A stretch of 64,000 nt of DNA from Leptothrix sp. (in: b-proteobacteria) (lineage in GTDB: Bacteria > Pseudomonadota > Gammaproteobacteria > Burkholderiales > Burkholderiaceae_C). Numbering within the stretch: position 1 is the stretch's first letter; each line of letters starts with the position of its first letter. Shown here one piece after another: positions 54,279-63,978 of this stretch. The notes beneath the pieces were generated by a model that did no database searches, had not been told where the DNA came from, and saw only the letters and a program-made list of their open reading frames with translations. The stretch is from NCBI GenBank assembly GCA_013822685.1, contig PNKV01000001.1:62001-126000 (forward strand), in the 5' to 3' direction. Both the position numbers and the translations under genes were made by a program.

Positions 54279-54480
54279 TTTGGGAACTCCCTGAACAGTT
54301 ATGTTGACCTCGACCACAAGCTCTGGCTCCGGTCGACAGGGCGAATTAAAGCCGAAAACATCTGAGCGACTTCTCCCCCTTTGGGGTGCGTTACAGACTC
54401 TTGCATTCGGTTGCAAATGCCGCACCCCCTCGATGGGGGATGCTTCCAAATCAGGGCACCAGCCTTCTTACACTAGCGGC

Positions 54481-55170
54481 ATGAAAACAGGGACGGAGAC
54501 ACGGTTGGTCGCGCTGCTGAGCGCATGGATGCTGGTCGGCCTGAGTGCCTGCACATCGACAGCATCCACCAAAGTTGCACCCACTGAACTCGAGCGACTG
54601 GGCATGCCAAAAGAAGCCTCTAGCGGCTCGGTCATGGACAGCATCAGTGGCTACAAAGACAAGGCACTGGAAGCCATCGGCTTCAAGAAGCCCGAGCCAC
54701 CCGAGGTTCCCGAGGTCCAGCTGCCCGACCGCAAGATCACGTGGCGACTTCATGCCAGCGATTCACTCAACGTCGCCCCCTCTGGCGAATCGGTCGCGCT
54801 GCTGACCCGCATCTACAAACTGCGCAGCCCCAATGCTTTCCTGCAAGCACCTTACGAGGTGTTTGGTGACCCCGCCAAAGAGAAGGCACAGATGGGCGAT
54901 GACGTGATCGAAACCCGCGATGTCCAGCTGATCCCCGGCCAGCATGAAGAAGTGCGAGACAAGGTGGCCCGCGAGGGCCGCTACATCGGTGTCGTGGCCC
55001 TGTTTCGCCATCCATCGTCGCAGCGCTGGCGCTATGCCTTTCGCAGCGAAGCTGCCGAGAAGAGCGGCCTGTCCATCGGGCTGCACGCCTGCGCGATGAG
55101 CGTGCAGGTGGGCGAGCCCATCGGCCAGCCTTTGAACCTGGCGCGCTCCGTGGCCGTGCCCTGTCCCTAA
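54481..55170 (+). CDS. tssJ: T6SS outer-membrane lipoprotein TssJ
   Basis: The 229-residue lipoprotein has lipobox LSAC (Cys24). The C-terminal ~140 residues match the TssJ transthyretin-like fold (LHASDSLNVAPSGESVALLT, RIYKLRSPNAF, GQHEEVRDKVAREGRYIGVV). An extra ~50-residue linker follows the lipid anchor. TssJ anchors the membrane complex to the outer membrane by contacting TssM. A TACACT -10-like element ends 6 bases before the ATG and there is no Shine-Dalgarno. The 202-base gap to the divergent lipoprotein gene holds the promoters of both arms. Confidence 0.88.
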   Translation: MKTGTETRLVALLSAWMLVGLSACTSTASTKVAPTELERLGMPKEASSGSVMDSISGYKDKALEAIGFKKPEPPEVPEVQLPDRKITWRLHASDSLNVAPSGESVALLTRIYKLRSPNAFLQAPYEVFGDPAKEKAQMGDDVIETRDVQLIPGQHEEVRDKVAREGRYIGVVALFRHPSSQRWRYAFRSEAAEKSGLSIGLHACAMSVQVGEPIGQPLNLARSVAVPCP

Positions 55171-55191
55171 AGAAAAATCAGCGAGTACACC

Positions 55192-56559
55192 TTGATCCAG
55201 TCACCCAAGATCCTCTGGGGCGAAGGCCTGTTCCTTCGGCCGCAGCACTTCCAACAGCAAGACGCGTATCACGAATGGCGCCTGTCGCAGATGTCACGCC
55301 TGCTGCACCCCTATGCCTGGGGCGTGCGCCACATCAAGGTGGACCCTGATGCGTTGCAAACCGGCCTGTTGCGTGTGCTGGAACTGCAAGTGGTGTTCCC
55401 CGATGGAGAGTTGTTCAATGCGCCCGCCGAAGACGAACTGCCCCCGCCCGTGGCCCTGGATTCGCTTCAGGCCTCCGGCATGAACAGCGCCAGCGGCCAG
55501 GAGCTGGTGTTCCACCTGGCCTTGGCACCCGTGCGTGGCAGTGGCACCAACTTCGCCACCTCGCGCGAAGAGGCAGACACGGCTGTGCGCTACTACCGCA
55601 GCCACATGCAGGCGGCTGATGCCTACACCGATGCCGTGACCGCTGAAGTCACCGTGCTGCGCAAATCCGCCAAGCTTCTGTCGGACAGCGAGCCCCGCGC
55701 TCACCTGGTGTCCTTGCCCTTGCTGCGCATCAAGCGCACCGCGACGGGCAGCTTCGAGCACGATGGTCGCTTCATCCCGCCCAGCTTGAACGTTCAAGCA
55801 TCGGCCGCACTGGTGCTGCACTTGCGCCGTTTGCTGGACGTGTTGCAAGCCAAGGTCGATGCGCTTTATGGCCTGCACCGCGAGCCCAGCAAGAACATCA
55901 TCGAGTTCAGGTCAGGTGATGTGGCCTCGTTCTGGTTGCTACACACGGCCAGCTCGGCGTTCGCCGGGCTGTCTCACCTGGCCCGGCACCCCGGCCTGCA
56001 CCCTGAGCGCTTGTTTGAAAAGCTCCTGGAGCTCGCAGGTGCCTTGCTCACCTTCTCCAAAACGTTCACCCTGGCAGACCTGCCTGCCTACGACCATCAA
56101 ACCCCTGGTCCGGCCTTCGTGCGGCTGGACCACATCGTGCGCGAGTTGTTGGAAACGGTCATCTCCACCCGCTACTTCTCGATCGCGCTGACCGAGCACC
56201 AGCCGTCGTTCCACCTTGGCCGCCTCGATTCCGAGCAGATCAAGCAAAGCACCCAGTTCTACCTCGGCGTGTCGGCCAGCATGTCCCCCTCCGAGTTGGT
56301 CGATGTTGTGCCCATGCGCTTCAAGCTGGGCGCGCCCGAGGACGTGGACAAGCTGGTGCTCTCAGCCATGCCGGGTGTCAAGCTGGTGCACGCGCCACAG
56401 GTGCCCGCGGCCATCCCGGTTCGGCCTGGCTGCTACTACTTCACGCTGGAGCCTCGTGGTTCGCTGTACGAACGCATGCTGCAAGCCCAGGCGCTGACCG
56501 TGTATGCCCCGTCCGGCCTGAATGAACTGAAACTGGAACTCATCGCGGTCAATCCGTGA
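55192..56559 (+). CDS. tssK: T6SS baseplate-membrane complex connector TssK
   Basis: The 455-residue protein starts at TTG with the TssK opening KILWGEGLFLRPQHFQQQDA. It also has VAFPD-like VVFPDGELFNAP, LLRIKRTATGSF and the C-terminal CYYFTLEPRGSLYERMLQA. TssK trimers link the baseplate to TssL and TssM. It follows tssJ after 21 bases and precedes tssL by 30 bases. Confidence 0.95.
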   Translation: MIQSPKILWGEGLFLRPQHFQQQDAYHEWRLSQMSRLLHPYAWGVRHIKVDPDALQTGLLRVLELQVVFPDGELFNAPAEDELPPPVALDSLQASGMNSASGQELVFHLALAPVRGSGTNFATSREEADTAVRYYRSHMQAADAYTDAVTAEVTVLRKSAKLLSDSEPRAHLVSLPLLRIKRTATGSFEHDGRFIPPSLNVQASAALVLHLRRLLDVLQAKVDALYGLHREPSKNIIEFRSGDVASFWLLHTASSAFAGLSHLARHPGLHPERLFEKLLELAGALLTFSKTFTLADLPAYDHQTPGPAFVRLDHIVRELLETVISTRYFSIALTEHQPSFHLGRLDSEQIKQSTQFYLGVSASMSPSELVDVVPMRFKLGAPEDVDKLVLSAMPGVKLVHAPQVPAAIPVRPGCYYFTLEPRGSLYERMLQAQALTVYAPSGLNELKLELIAVNP

Positions 56560-56589
56560 TGCGCCCATGAACGACAACAAGGTGATCTG

Positions 56590-57339
56590 ATGTCCGCCGC
56601 CGCCCTTCCCACGGTGAACGCCGTTCGCACCAAAGACGCCAGCAGCTTGCTGGATCTGATGTACGACGGCTTCTACCTCCTGTTCCTGCTCAAGGCCAAG
56701 CACGCACCCATTGAGGCCGAAGTCTTCCGCGAGCGGCTCAAGCAGTTCTTGACCACCTTTGAGCGTGGCGCCACCCGCATGCACGCCACCTCTGAAGACA
56801 TCTACGCTTGCAAGTACGCGTTCTGCGCCACCGTGGACGAGGCCATGCTGATGTCCTCATTCAAGGCGCGCGATTCCTGGCAGCGGCTCCCCTTGCAATT
56901 GCAGTTCTTTGGCGAGCAATTGGCGGGTGAGCAGTTTTTTGTCAAGCTGGAAGACATGCGCTCGCAAGGCGTGGCGCGCGTTGGCACGCTTGAGGTTTTC
57001 CACATGTGCCTGCTGCTGGGCTTTCAAGGCAAGTACCTGATTGAAGGCACGGAAAAGCTGGGCTACCTGACCGCCAGGCTGGGAGATGAGATCTCGCGAC
57101 TGAAAGGCAAGCGCGCCGCTTTTGCGCCCAGTTGGGCCGCGCCCGACCAGGTGGCACACAAACTCAAGCATGAAGTGCCCTTGTGGGTCATCGCGTCGGT
57201 GTTTGGGCTGCTGTCGCTGCTGGCCTTCGTGGGCTTGCGCTGGAACCTGAATCACTTCACGCAGCAATCATTGGCCGAGCACCATGACATCGTGCAGTTG
57301 GCCCCCCAAGTAGCCAACATCACCATCACCTTGCCTTGA
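56590..57339 (+). CDS. tssL: T6SS inner-membrane protein TssL (DotU)
   Basis: The 249-residue protein has the DotU features LLDLMYDGFYLLFLLK, YACKYAFCATVDEAML and FFVKLEDM, with a single C-terminal transmembrane helix (about 197-217). No C-terminal peptidoglycan-binding OmpA domain is present, so it is the short form. Its normal downstream neighbour tssM is absent: the next gene is convergent rarA, overlapping by 14 bases. Confidence 0.93.
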   Translation: MSAAALPTVNAVRTKDASSLLDLMYDGFYLLFLLKAKHAPIEAEVFRERLKQFLTTFERGATRMHATSEDIYACKYAFCATVDEAMLMSSFKARDSWQRLPLQLQFFGEQLAGEQFFVKLEDMRSQGVARVGTLEVFHMCLLLGFQGKYLIEGTEKLGYLTARLGDEISRLKGKRAAFAPSWAAPDQVAHKLKHEVPLWVIASVFGLLSLLAFVGLRWNLNHFTQQSLAEHHDIVQLAPQVANITITLP

Positions 57340-58675
57340 CCTGACCGGGCTTGCCGGCCAGTTCACGCAACTGCGTCAGGCGCTCACCAATCTTGATCTC
57401 CAAGCCACGCGCCACCGGCTGGTAGAACGCCTGGGGCGCCATACCATCAGGGAAATAGTTTTCGCCCGCGGCCACGGCATCGGGCTCGTCATGGGCATAG
57501 CGGTAGTCTTGTCCAAAGCCCAGATTCTTCATCAGCTTGGTGGGCGCATTGCGCAGGTGCAGCGGCACGGGGCGCGTCGTGTCCTGTTTGACCCAGGCCC
57601 GCACGGCCTTGTAGGCCTTGTAGGCTGCGTTGCTCTTCGGAGCCATCGCCAGGTAGATCACGCACTGCGCCAAGGTCAGCTCACCTTCGGGTGAGCCCAG
57701 GCGCTCATAAGTGTCGGCCGCGTCCAGGGCCATGCGCAGCGCGCGTGGGTCGGCCAAGCCAATGTCTTCGCTGGCCATGCGGATCAGGCGACGGGTGATG
57801 TAGCGGGGATCGACGCCGCCATCGACCATGCGCACGAACCAATACAAAGCCGCATCAGGATCCGAGCCGCGAACCGACTTGTGAAGGGCCGAGATGGTGT
57901 CGTAGAACTGGTCACCGCCCTTGTCGTAACGGCGCAGTTGCTCGCCCAGGGATTTCTCCAGCGCGGCCTCGTCGATCAACGGCCTGCCCTTGAGCATGCC
58001 CGTCAAGGTCTCATAAGTGTTGAGCAAGCGCCGGGCATCGCCGTCCGCATACGCGATCAGCCGGGTGGCGGCTTCCGGGGTCAGGGCCGCACCTTGCAGC
58101 GCCTCTTGGCCGCGCGCCAACAATTGCGCCATGGCCTCGTCGTCCATGGACCTCAGCACGTGCACGGTGGCGCGCGACAACAAGGCCGCATTGACTTCAA
58201 AAGAGGGGTTCTCGGTCGTGGCGCCGATGAAAGTAAACAGCCCCGACTCCACGTGCGGCAGGAAGGCGTCCTGCTGGGCCTTATTAAAGCGGTGCACCTC
58301 GTCCACGAACACGATTGTGCGCAGACCGTTGCGCTGGGCCAGCAAGGCCTTGTCCACGGCTTCGCGGATGTCCTTGACACCACCCAGCACGGCCGAGATG
58401 CTCAGGAACTGGGCATCGAACGCCTGGGCCATGAGGCGCGCCAATGTCGTCTTGCCCACGCCCGGTGGGCCCCACAGGATCATGGAATGGGGCTGGCCCG
58501 ACTCGAAAGCCACGCGCAAGGGCTGCCCGGCACCCAGCAGGTGATCCTGACCGACCACCTCATCCAGGGTTTTGGGCCTGAGGCGCTCGGCCAAGGGGGC
58601 GCCCAAAGCCGGCTTGCCCGCAGAATTGGGCGGCGCGTCCGGGGGATCCAATGGCAATGACAGGCTCTCTTGCAT
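57326..58675 (-). CDS. rarA: Replication-associated recombination protein A (RarA/MgsA)
   Basis: The 449-residue AAA+ ATPase has ERLRPKTLDEVVGQDHLLG, Walker A WGPPGVGKTT, Walker B VFVDEVHRFNKAQQD and IGATTENPSFEVN. The C-terminal tetramer domain includes YWFVRMVDGGVDPRYITRRL. RarA acts at stalled replication forks. In E. coli it follows lolA in ftsK-lolA-rarA; here a divergent DEAD-box gene lies between lolA and rarA. The ATG at 58675 is the family start. Confidence 0.96.
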   Translation of the reverse strand: MQESLSLPLDPPDAPPNSAGKPALGAPLAERLRPKTLDEVVGQDHLLGAGQPLRVAFESGQPHSMILWGPPGVGKTTLARLMAQAFDAQFLSISAVLGGVKDIREAVDKALLAQRNGLRTIVFVDEVHRFNKAQQDAFLPHVESGLFTFIGATTENPSFEVNAALLSRATVHVLRSMDDEAMAQLLARGQEALQGAALTPEAATRLIAYADGDARRLLNTYETLTGMLKGRPLIDEAALEKSLGEQLRRYDKGGDQFYDTISALHKSVRGSDPDAALYWFVRMVDGGVDPRYITRRLIRMASEDIGLADPRALRMALDAADTYERLGSPEGELTLAQCVIYLAMAPKSNAAYKAYKAVRAWVKQDTTRPVPLHLRNAPTKLMKNLGFGQDYRYAHDEPDAVAAGENYFPDGMAPQAFYQPVARGLEIKIGERLTQLRELAGKPGQVKAR

Positions 58676-58746
58676 GCTCACATTGTCGCCGCAGCGGTCA
58701 TGGCCCTTGCAATGGGGGGTGTTCAAGCTGAATATGCAATGGCGAC

Positions 58747-58775
58747 TAGACAAGTGGGGCGGCCAATGACATAAT
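58747..58775 (+). promoter_or_regulatory. Promoter of the DEAD-box helicase gene
   Basis: TAGACA at 58747-58752 and CATAAT at 58770-58775 are separated by exactly 17 bases. Each is one base off its consensus hexamer. Transcription would begin near 58782. Confidence 0.65.
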
Positions 58776-58781
58776 GCGGGT

Positions 58782-59126
58782 TGACCCGATAACTGCCCGC
58801 CTGGGTTTCCAGGCAAAACAGCTACCCGAGTTTTCGTTCATCCCCTCTGACCTTTTCAAGCCGAGTTGCACCGTCGGGTGTCAACTGATAGTCGTGTCTT
58901 GAGTCTCGGTTGGCGGCGATGCCGTCGCTTTCCAAACCGGCTCACCGTGACGCCTTGCGCTTTGGCTGCTCAGCCATCCGCCCTGTCACGCGATTCGGAC
59001 ACGAATCCACAGCGACCTCACCTGTTCCAGGTTGACCAACCCTTTCGTTGGCACCTGGTAGCAGCGCTTTTGCCTTCTGGCTTTGCCGGGAGCGGCAGCG
59101 CTTTGTCCTGGCTTGAAAGAACAATC
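58782..59126 (+). other. Long 5' leader of the helicase mRNA
   Basis: About 345 bases separate the predicted transcription start from the helicase ATG. An in-frame extension exists from 58866, but the residues do not resemble the helicase family and codon use there is poor. It contains a CCGCCTGGGTTTCCAGGC hairpin near 58797-58815 and other GC-rich inverted stretches. Cold-inducible RNA helicases often carry long autoregulatory leaders, so this may be one. No known riboswitch class is recognised. Confidence 0.5.
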
Positions 59127-60884
59127 ATGAATCAAGAATTTAATCCCTCCACCGAGCCGTCGAAGATCGACGCCTTGGCCCGCGAACTCGACGTGGCCAC
59201 CGACGATGTCGGCGCTGAAGAAGACACCGCGGTCGACACCTCCGGTGGCGTGCGCTTTTCCGATCTCGGCCTGGACGCCATGCTGATCAAGGCCCTGACC
59301 GATTCTGGCTACACCCAGCCAACCCCCGTGCAGATCCAGTCGATCCCCGTGGCCATGAATGGCGCCGACATCAAGGTCGCCGCCAGCACTGGCAGCGGCA
59401 AGACCGCCGCTTTCATGTTGCCCGCCCTGCAACGCCTGATCTCCGCCCGCGGCGATGGCAAGCGCCGCGAAAAAGGCATGGTCCACGGCCCCCGCATCCT
59501 GGTCCTGGCCCCCACCCGAGAGCTGGCCATGCAAGTGGCCAAGGCCGCTTCGACCTATGGTCGCCACATGCAAGGCCTGCGTGTCGCCACCGTCGTCGGT
59601 GGTGTGCCTTACGCTGCCCAACTCAAGGCCCTGCGTGGCCCCCTGGATGTGCTGATCGCCACCCCTGGCCGCCTGATCGACCACCTGGGCACCGGCGTCT
59701 GCGTGCTGTCCAACCTGGAAGTGCTGGTCCTGGACGAAGCTGACCGCATGCTGGACATGGGCTTCATCGAAGACATCGAGCACATTGCTTCGCAAACCCC
59801 CGCTGACCGCCAGACCCTGATGTTCAGCGCGACCTTCGCCGGTCACGTGGGCAAGCTGGCTGCGCGCCTGACCCGTCCTGATGCGCAAAGCATCGACGTG
59901 GCCTCGCACACCGACAGCCACGACAACATCGAACAGCGCCTGCACTACGCCGATCACTTCGCACACAAGAACGATCTGCTGGACAGCCTGCTGACCCAGC
60001 GTGACGTTGACCAAGCCGTGATCTTCACGAGCACCCAGCGCGATGCCGACATCCTGGCCGACCGCCTGGCCGACCTGGGCCATGAAGTGGCCGCCTTGCA
60101 CGGTGGCATGCCCCAAGGCCGCCGCACCCGCGTGCTGCAAGCCCTGCGTCAACGCCAGCTCAAGATCCTGGTTGCCACCGATGTGGCCGCCCGCGGCATC
60201 GACGTGCCCACCATCACCCACGTGATCAACTACGGCATGCCCATGAAGCCGGAAGATTACGTTCACCGCATTGGCCGCACGGGCCGTGCCGGTCGGAGCG
60301 GCCTGGCCGTGACGATCGCCGAGCGTCGTGACATCCCCATGCTGCGCCGCATTGAGCGCTACACCACGCAGAACATCCCCGTGGCGACCATCGCCGGCCT
60401 GGAACCCAAGGCCCCCGCGCCTTCCAATGGCCCGATGCGTCATGGCAAGCCGATGCCTGGTCACCGTGGCCCCCGTGAAGGTGGCTTCGGTGGTGGCGGC
60501 CGTTCCTACGGCGCCCCGCGTGAAGGCGGCTTCGGCGGCGGTCAGCGCGAAGGTGGTTTCGGTGGCGGCAATGGCGGAGGTTATCAAAACCGTGGCCCGC
60601 GTCGTGATGGCCCTTCCGAAGGTGGCTACAACAGCCGCCCCAGCTTCGGTGGCGACCAGCCGCGTGGCGATTTCCGCCCTGCCGGTGGTGACGACCGTCC
60701 TGCGTTCGGCGGCGGCCCCCGTGGCGACAGCAAGCCTTCGTTTGGCGGCAAGCCCTCCTTCGGTGGCAACAAGCCTTCGTTCGGCGGCAAGCCCTCTTTC
60801 GGTGGCCCCAAGCCCTCGTTCGGCGGCAAGCCTTCCTTTGGTGGCCCGAAGCGTCAAGGTGGCGGCTTCAAGCGCGAAGACTGA
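59127..60884 (+). CDS. DEAD-box ATP-dependent RNA helicase (RhlE-like)
   Basis: The 585-residue protein has all DEAD-box motifs: Q-motif FSDLGLDAMLIKAL...PTPVQIQSIP, motif I ASTGSGKTA, Ia PTRELAMQV, II VLDEADRML, III SAT, IV VIFTSTQ, V ATDVAARGIDVP and VI HRIGRTGRAGRSG. A ~170-residue low-complexity tail follows, first RG/GG-rich and then repeats of SFGGKP. The tail is probably disordered and RNA-binding. It unwinds RNA in ribosome assembly or mRNA decay. It lies between lolA and rarA on the opposite strand. Confidence 0.94.
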   Translation: MNQEFNPSTEPSKIDALARELDVATDDVGAEEDTAVDTSGGVRFSDLGLDAMLIKALTDSGYTQPTPVQIQSIPVAMNGADIKVAASTGSGKTAAFMLPALQRLISARGDGKRREKGMVHGPRILVLAPTRELAMQVAKAASTYGRHMQGLRVATVVGGVPYAAQLKALRGPLDVLIATPGRLIDHLGTGVCVLSNLEVLVLDEADRMLDMGFIEDIEHIASQTPADRQTLMFSATFAGHVGKLAARLTRPDAQSIDVASHTDSHDNIEQRLHYADHFAHKNDLLDSLLTQRDVDQAVIFTSTQRDADILADRLADLGHEVAALHGGMPQGRRTRVLQALRQRQLKILVATDVAARGIDVPTITHVINYGMPMKPEDYVHRIGRTGRAGRSGLAVTIAERRDIPMLRRIERYTTQNIPVATIAGLEPKAPAPSNGPMRHGKPMPGHRGPREGGFGGGGRSYGAPREGGFGGGQREGGFGGGNGGGYQNRGPRRDGPSEGGYNSRPSFGGDQPRGDFRPAGGDDRPAFGGGPRGDSKPSFGGKPSFGGNKPSFGGKPSFGGPKPSFGGKPSFGGPKRQGGGFKRED

Positions 60885-60908
60885 TCATTCAGTCAGACTG
60901 GACTGGCC

Positions 60909-61559
60909 TCAGGGCTGGTCCAGCACATCCGCCCCTGCCGGGGGCGTGAACTGAAAGCGGGTGGCCGGCAAGGTCACCCGTGATTCAAACTGGGCGAAGT
61001 CCAGTCTTGATCGTTGGCCAAAGCCGTCTTCGATCACCAGCGCGGCCAACACGCCCGCTTTGAAACCGACCCGCACCGAACGGAACTGTCCGTCCTTGTC
61101 GCGTGGCACGGCCTCCACCCATTCCATCGATGCATCAGGACCTGACAAGGCTTGCTTTGGCACGTCCTTGAGCGTGAAGTCTTTTTCCAGTGATCCGCCT
61201 GACAGCAAGGCCGCTGGCGTGGCGCCTAGGGCATTGCTCATGGGGCGCACCGTGACCTGGTTCAGGTCGGTGTCCCACAGCCAGACCTTTTTGCCATCGC
61301 CCACGATCAACTGCTCGGTGGGCGTGGTGTAGTTGAAGCGAAAGCGGTTGGGCCGCTGAAACTCCAGGCTGCCGTTGGACTTGCGAGATTTCTTGCCATC
61401 GGGCGACGTCACCAGTTGGGTGAAGTTGCCGCGGCCGGTGTTCACGTCCTTGACGAAAGCGCGCAAGGTGCTCACGCCATCGGCATGGGCCGTGTTCGCC
61501 AAAGAGGCGCTCAATGCCAAGGCCAGCGCGCCGGGCTTCCAGGTGAATCGGTTGTTCAT
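60909..61559 (-). CDS. lolA: Outer-membrane lipoprotein carrier protein LolA
   Basis: The 216-residue protein has a signal peptide (WKPGALALALSASLANTAHA) and the LolA fold: FTQLVTSPDGKKSRKSNGSL, FQRPNRFRFNYTTP and LIVGDGKKVWLWDTDLNQV. It ferries lipoproteins through the periplasm from LolCDE to LolB. It follows ftsK after 25 bases, the standard order, and converges with the helicase gene across 24 bases. Confidence 0.95.
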   Translation of the reverse strand: MNNRFTWKPGALALALSASLANTAHADGVSTLRAFVKDVNTGRGNFTQLVTSPDGKKSRKSNGSLEFQRPNRFRFNYTTPTEQLIVGDGKKVWLWDTDLNQVTVRPMSNALGATPAALLSGGSLEKDFTLKDVPKQALSGPDASMEWVEAVPRDKDGQFRSVRVGFKAGVLAALVIEDGFGQRSRLDFAQFESRVTLPATRFQFTPPAGADVLDQP

Positions 61560-61584
61560 GTCGGTGTGATCGCTTTCGTGGCCG

Positions 61585-63978
61585 TCAGGCGTCCCAGGGC
61601 GCGGCAGTCGCACCGCCATCGCCGGTACGGTTGGGCACCAGCAGTTCGCGGTTGCCATTGGTGGCCATGTTCGATACGAGTCCGGATTTTTCCATTTGTT
61701 CCAGCAACCGTGCGGCGCGGTTGTAGCCAATGCGCAGATGCCGCTGCACCAGCGAGATCGAGGCCTTGCGGTGTTGCAGCACGATGGCCACGGCCTGGTC
61801 GTACATCGGATCGGATTCAGAATCGCCACCGCCACCAGGCACACCATCGCTGCCCGCATCGCCATCGAGCACGCCGCCTTCGAGGATGCCTTCGATGTAG
61901 TTGGGCTCGCCTTGTGATTTCAAATATTCGACCACACGGTGCACTTCATCGTCGCTGACAAAGGCGCCGTGCACGCGCATGGGCAGGCCGCTGCCTGATG
62001 GCAGGTAGAGCATGTCGCCCTGCCCCAGCAAGGCTTCGGCGCCCATCTGGTCAAGGATGGTGCGGCTGTCAATCTTGCTGCTGACCTGGAAAGATATCCG
62101 CGTGGGAATGTTGGCCTTGATCAGGCCGGTGATCACATCGACGCTGGGGCGCTGCGTGGCCAAAATCAAGTGCACGCCTGATGCCCGCGCTTTTTGCGCC
62201 AAGCGTGCGATCAGCTCTTCGATCTTCTTGCCCACCACCATCATCAAGTCAGCCAACTCGTCGATGATGATGACGATGAAGGGCATGCGCTCCTGGGGCT
62301 CGGGCGATTCAGGCGTCAGGCTGAAAGGGTTGGGCAAGAACTCGCCGCGCGCCGTGGCTTCGTCGATCTTCTTGTTGTAGCCGGCCAGGTTACGCACGCC
62401 CATCTTGCTCATGAGCTTGTAGCGGCGCTCCATCTCGCCCACCGCCCAGTTCAGCGCGTTGGACGCCTGCTTCATGTCGGTCACGACCGGGCACAGCAAA
62501 TGCGGGATGCCTTCGTAGACGCTCATTTCCAGCATCTTCGGGTCGATCAGGATCAGGCGCACATCGCGCGCTTCGGCCTTGTAGAGCAGGCTCAAGATGG
62601 TGGCGTTGATGCCCACCGATTTGCCCGAGCCGGTGGTGCCGGCCACCAGGCAGTGCGGCATCTTGGTCAGGTCAGCCACCACCGGTGCGCCGATGATGTC
62701 CTTGCCCAGGCCGATGGTCAGCATGGACTGCGCGTCGTTGTAGACCTGCGAGCCCAAAATCTCCGTCAGGCGGATCATCTGGCGCTTGGCGTTGGGCAAC
62801 TCCAGCGCCATCAGGTTCTTGCCCGGGATGGTTTCCACTACGCGGATTGACACCAGCGACAACGAGCGCGCCAGGTCCTTGGCCAGGTTCACGATCTGCG
62901 AGCCCTTCACGCCCGTGGCCGGTTCGATCTCGTAACGCGTGATGACCGGCCCAGGCGAAGCCGCGACCACACGCACTTCCACGCCAAAGTCCTTGAGCTT
63001 CTTCTCGATCATCCGGGAAGTCATCTCCAAGGTCTCGGGCGTCACGGTTTCCATGCGGCCTTGGGCGGCGTCCAGCAGCGCAATCTGCGGCAGCTTGGTG
63101 TCGGCCATGTCAGAGAACAAAGGCTTTTGCTGTTCTTTGATGATGCGGTCGGACTTGGGGACCTCGACCATTGGCTTTTCAATCACCAAGGGGATGGGCT
63201 CGAAAGGCTGCTCGTGGCGGATCTCTTCGGCCACACGTTCGCGTTCGATGGTGGCCTTCTCGCCGATGCGCAGGTCCACCGCTTCTTCGCGCTTGGCCTC
63301 TCGGCGCTCGCGGACGCGGTCGAACAAACCGCCGATGCGCTCAGCAATGTCCAGCCACGAAAAGTGCAGGGCCAGTGACAGGCCGGCGATCAGCAAAGCG
63401 ATCCAGACCACGCCCGAGCCATTGAAGCCCAGCCATTTGTGGCTGAACTGGCCCAAGGTCATGCCCAGGATGCCGCCCGCGTGCTCACCGGCCAACATGG
63501 CTTCATGCCGGTACAGGCGCGACCATTCGAGCGAGCAACTGGCCGACATCAACAAGACCACACCCAGCCAGAACAACCAGCGCGGGCGGCTGACCGCATC
63601 AGCCGGTGTGGCCAATGGCATGGCCCCAGAAGGCAGGAGCGACACCGCCGTGTCACGCCTCAGCCAGCGGGCAAGACCACTGAGCCAGACCCGGGCGCCC
63701 ACGATCAAGCCCCACCAGGCCGATTGGCCGAAGAGGAACAAGGCGACGTCAGAGGTATAGGCGCCCAAGTGCCCGCCCCAGTTGGCGGCCTCCTGGTTCA
63801 GCCCGGAGGTGGTGAAGGCCGCGTCCAGCCGGCTGTGGCTGGCCAGGGACAACAAGGCCAGCACCAGCAGCACGCCACCGACCAGCAAACCCGCCTGAAA
63901 GCGGAAGGTGTTTTCAAGCGGGGGGCCTGGTGGCTCGGGCGCCACCACGACGGGGCTGCGGTGCAGTCGCCCAGTCAC
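61585..63978 (-). CDS. ftsK: DNA translocase FtsK (5' end may extend beyond the window)
   Basis: The 797 residues read include four or five N-terminal transmembrane helices, a short charged linker (about 215-290), the alpha/beta motor with Walker [15 protein letters not shown] and Walker [12 protein letters not shown], and the gamma DNA-reading domain ([18 protein letters not shown]). FtsK resolves chromosome dimers at the division septum. The GTG at 63978 is the first start codon visible, but the frame is open to base 64000, so the true start may be further upstream. Confidence 0.93.
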   Translation of the reverse strand: MTGRLHRSPVVVAPEPPGPPLENTFRFQAGLLVGGVLLVLALLSLASHSRLDAAFTTSGLNQEAANWGGHLGAYTSDVALFLFGQSAWWGLIVGARVWLSGLARWLRRDTAVSLLPSGAMPLATPADAVSRPRWLFWLGVVLLMSASCSLEWSRLYRHEAMLAGEHAGGILGMTLGQFSHKWLGFNGSGVVWIALLIAGLSLALHFSWLDIAERIGGLFDRVRERREAKREEAVDLRIGEKATIERERVAEEIRHEQPFEPIPLVIEKPMVEVPKSDRIIKEQQKPLFSDMADTKLPQIALLDAAQGRMETVTPETLEMTSRMIEKKLKDFGVEVRVVAASPGPVITRYEIEPATGVKGSQIVNLAKDLARSLSLVSIRVVETIPGKNLMALELPNAKRQMIRLTEILGSQVYNDAQSMLTIGLGKDIIGAPVVADLTKMPHCLVAGTTGSGKSVGINATILSLLYKAEARDVRLILIDPKMLEMSVYEGIPHLLCPVVTDMKQASNALNWAVGEMERRYKLMSKMGVRNLAGYNKKIDEATARGEFLPNPFSLTPESPEPQERMPFIVIIIDELADLMMVVGKKIEELIARLAQKARASGVHLILATQRPSVDVITGLIKANIPTRISFQVSSKIDSRTILDQMGAEALLGQGDMLYLPSGSGLPMRVHGAFVSDDEVHRVVEYLKSQGEPNYIEGILEGGVLDGDAGSDGVPGGGGDSESDPMYDQAVAIVLQHRKASISLVQRHLRIGYNRAARLLEQMEKSGLVSNMATNGNRELLVPNRTGDGGATAAPWDA

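Noticed and set aside
54279..54480. Sigma54 promoter between the two T6SS arms
   Set aside because: No GG-N10-GC pair of the right form was found; only weak sigma70-like elements are visible.
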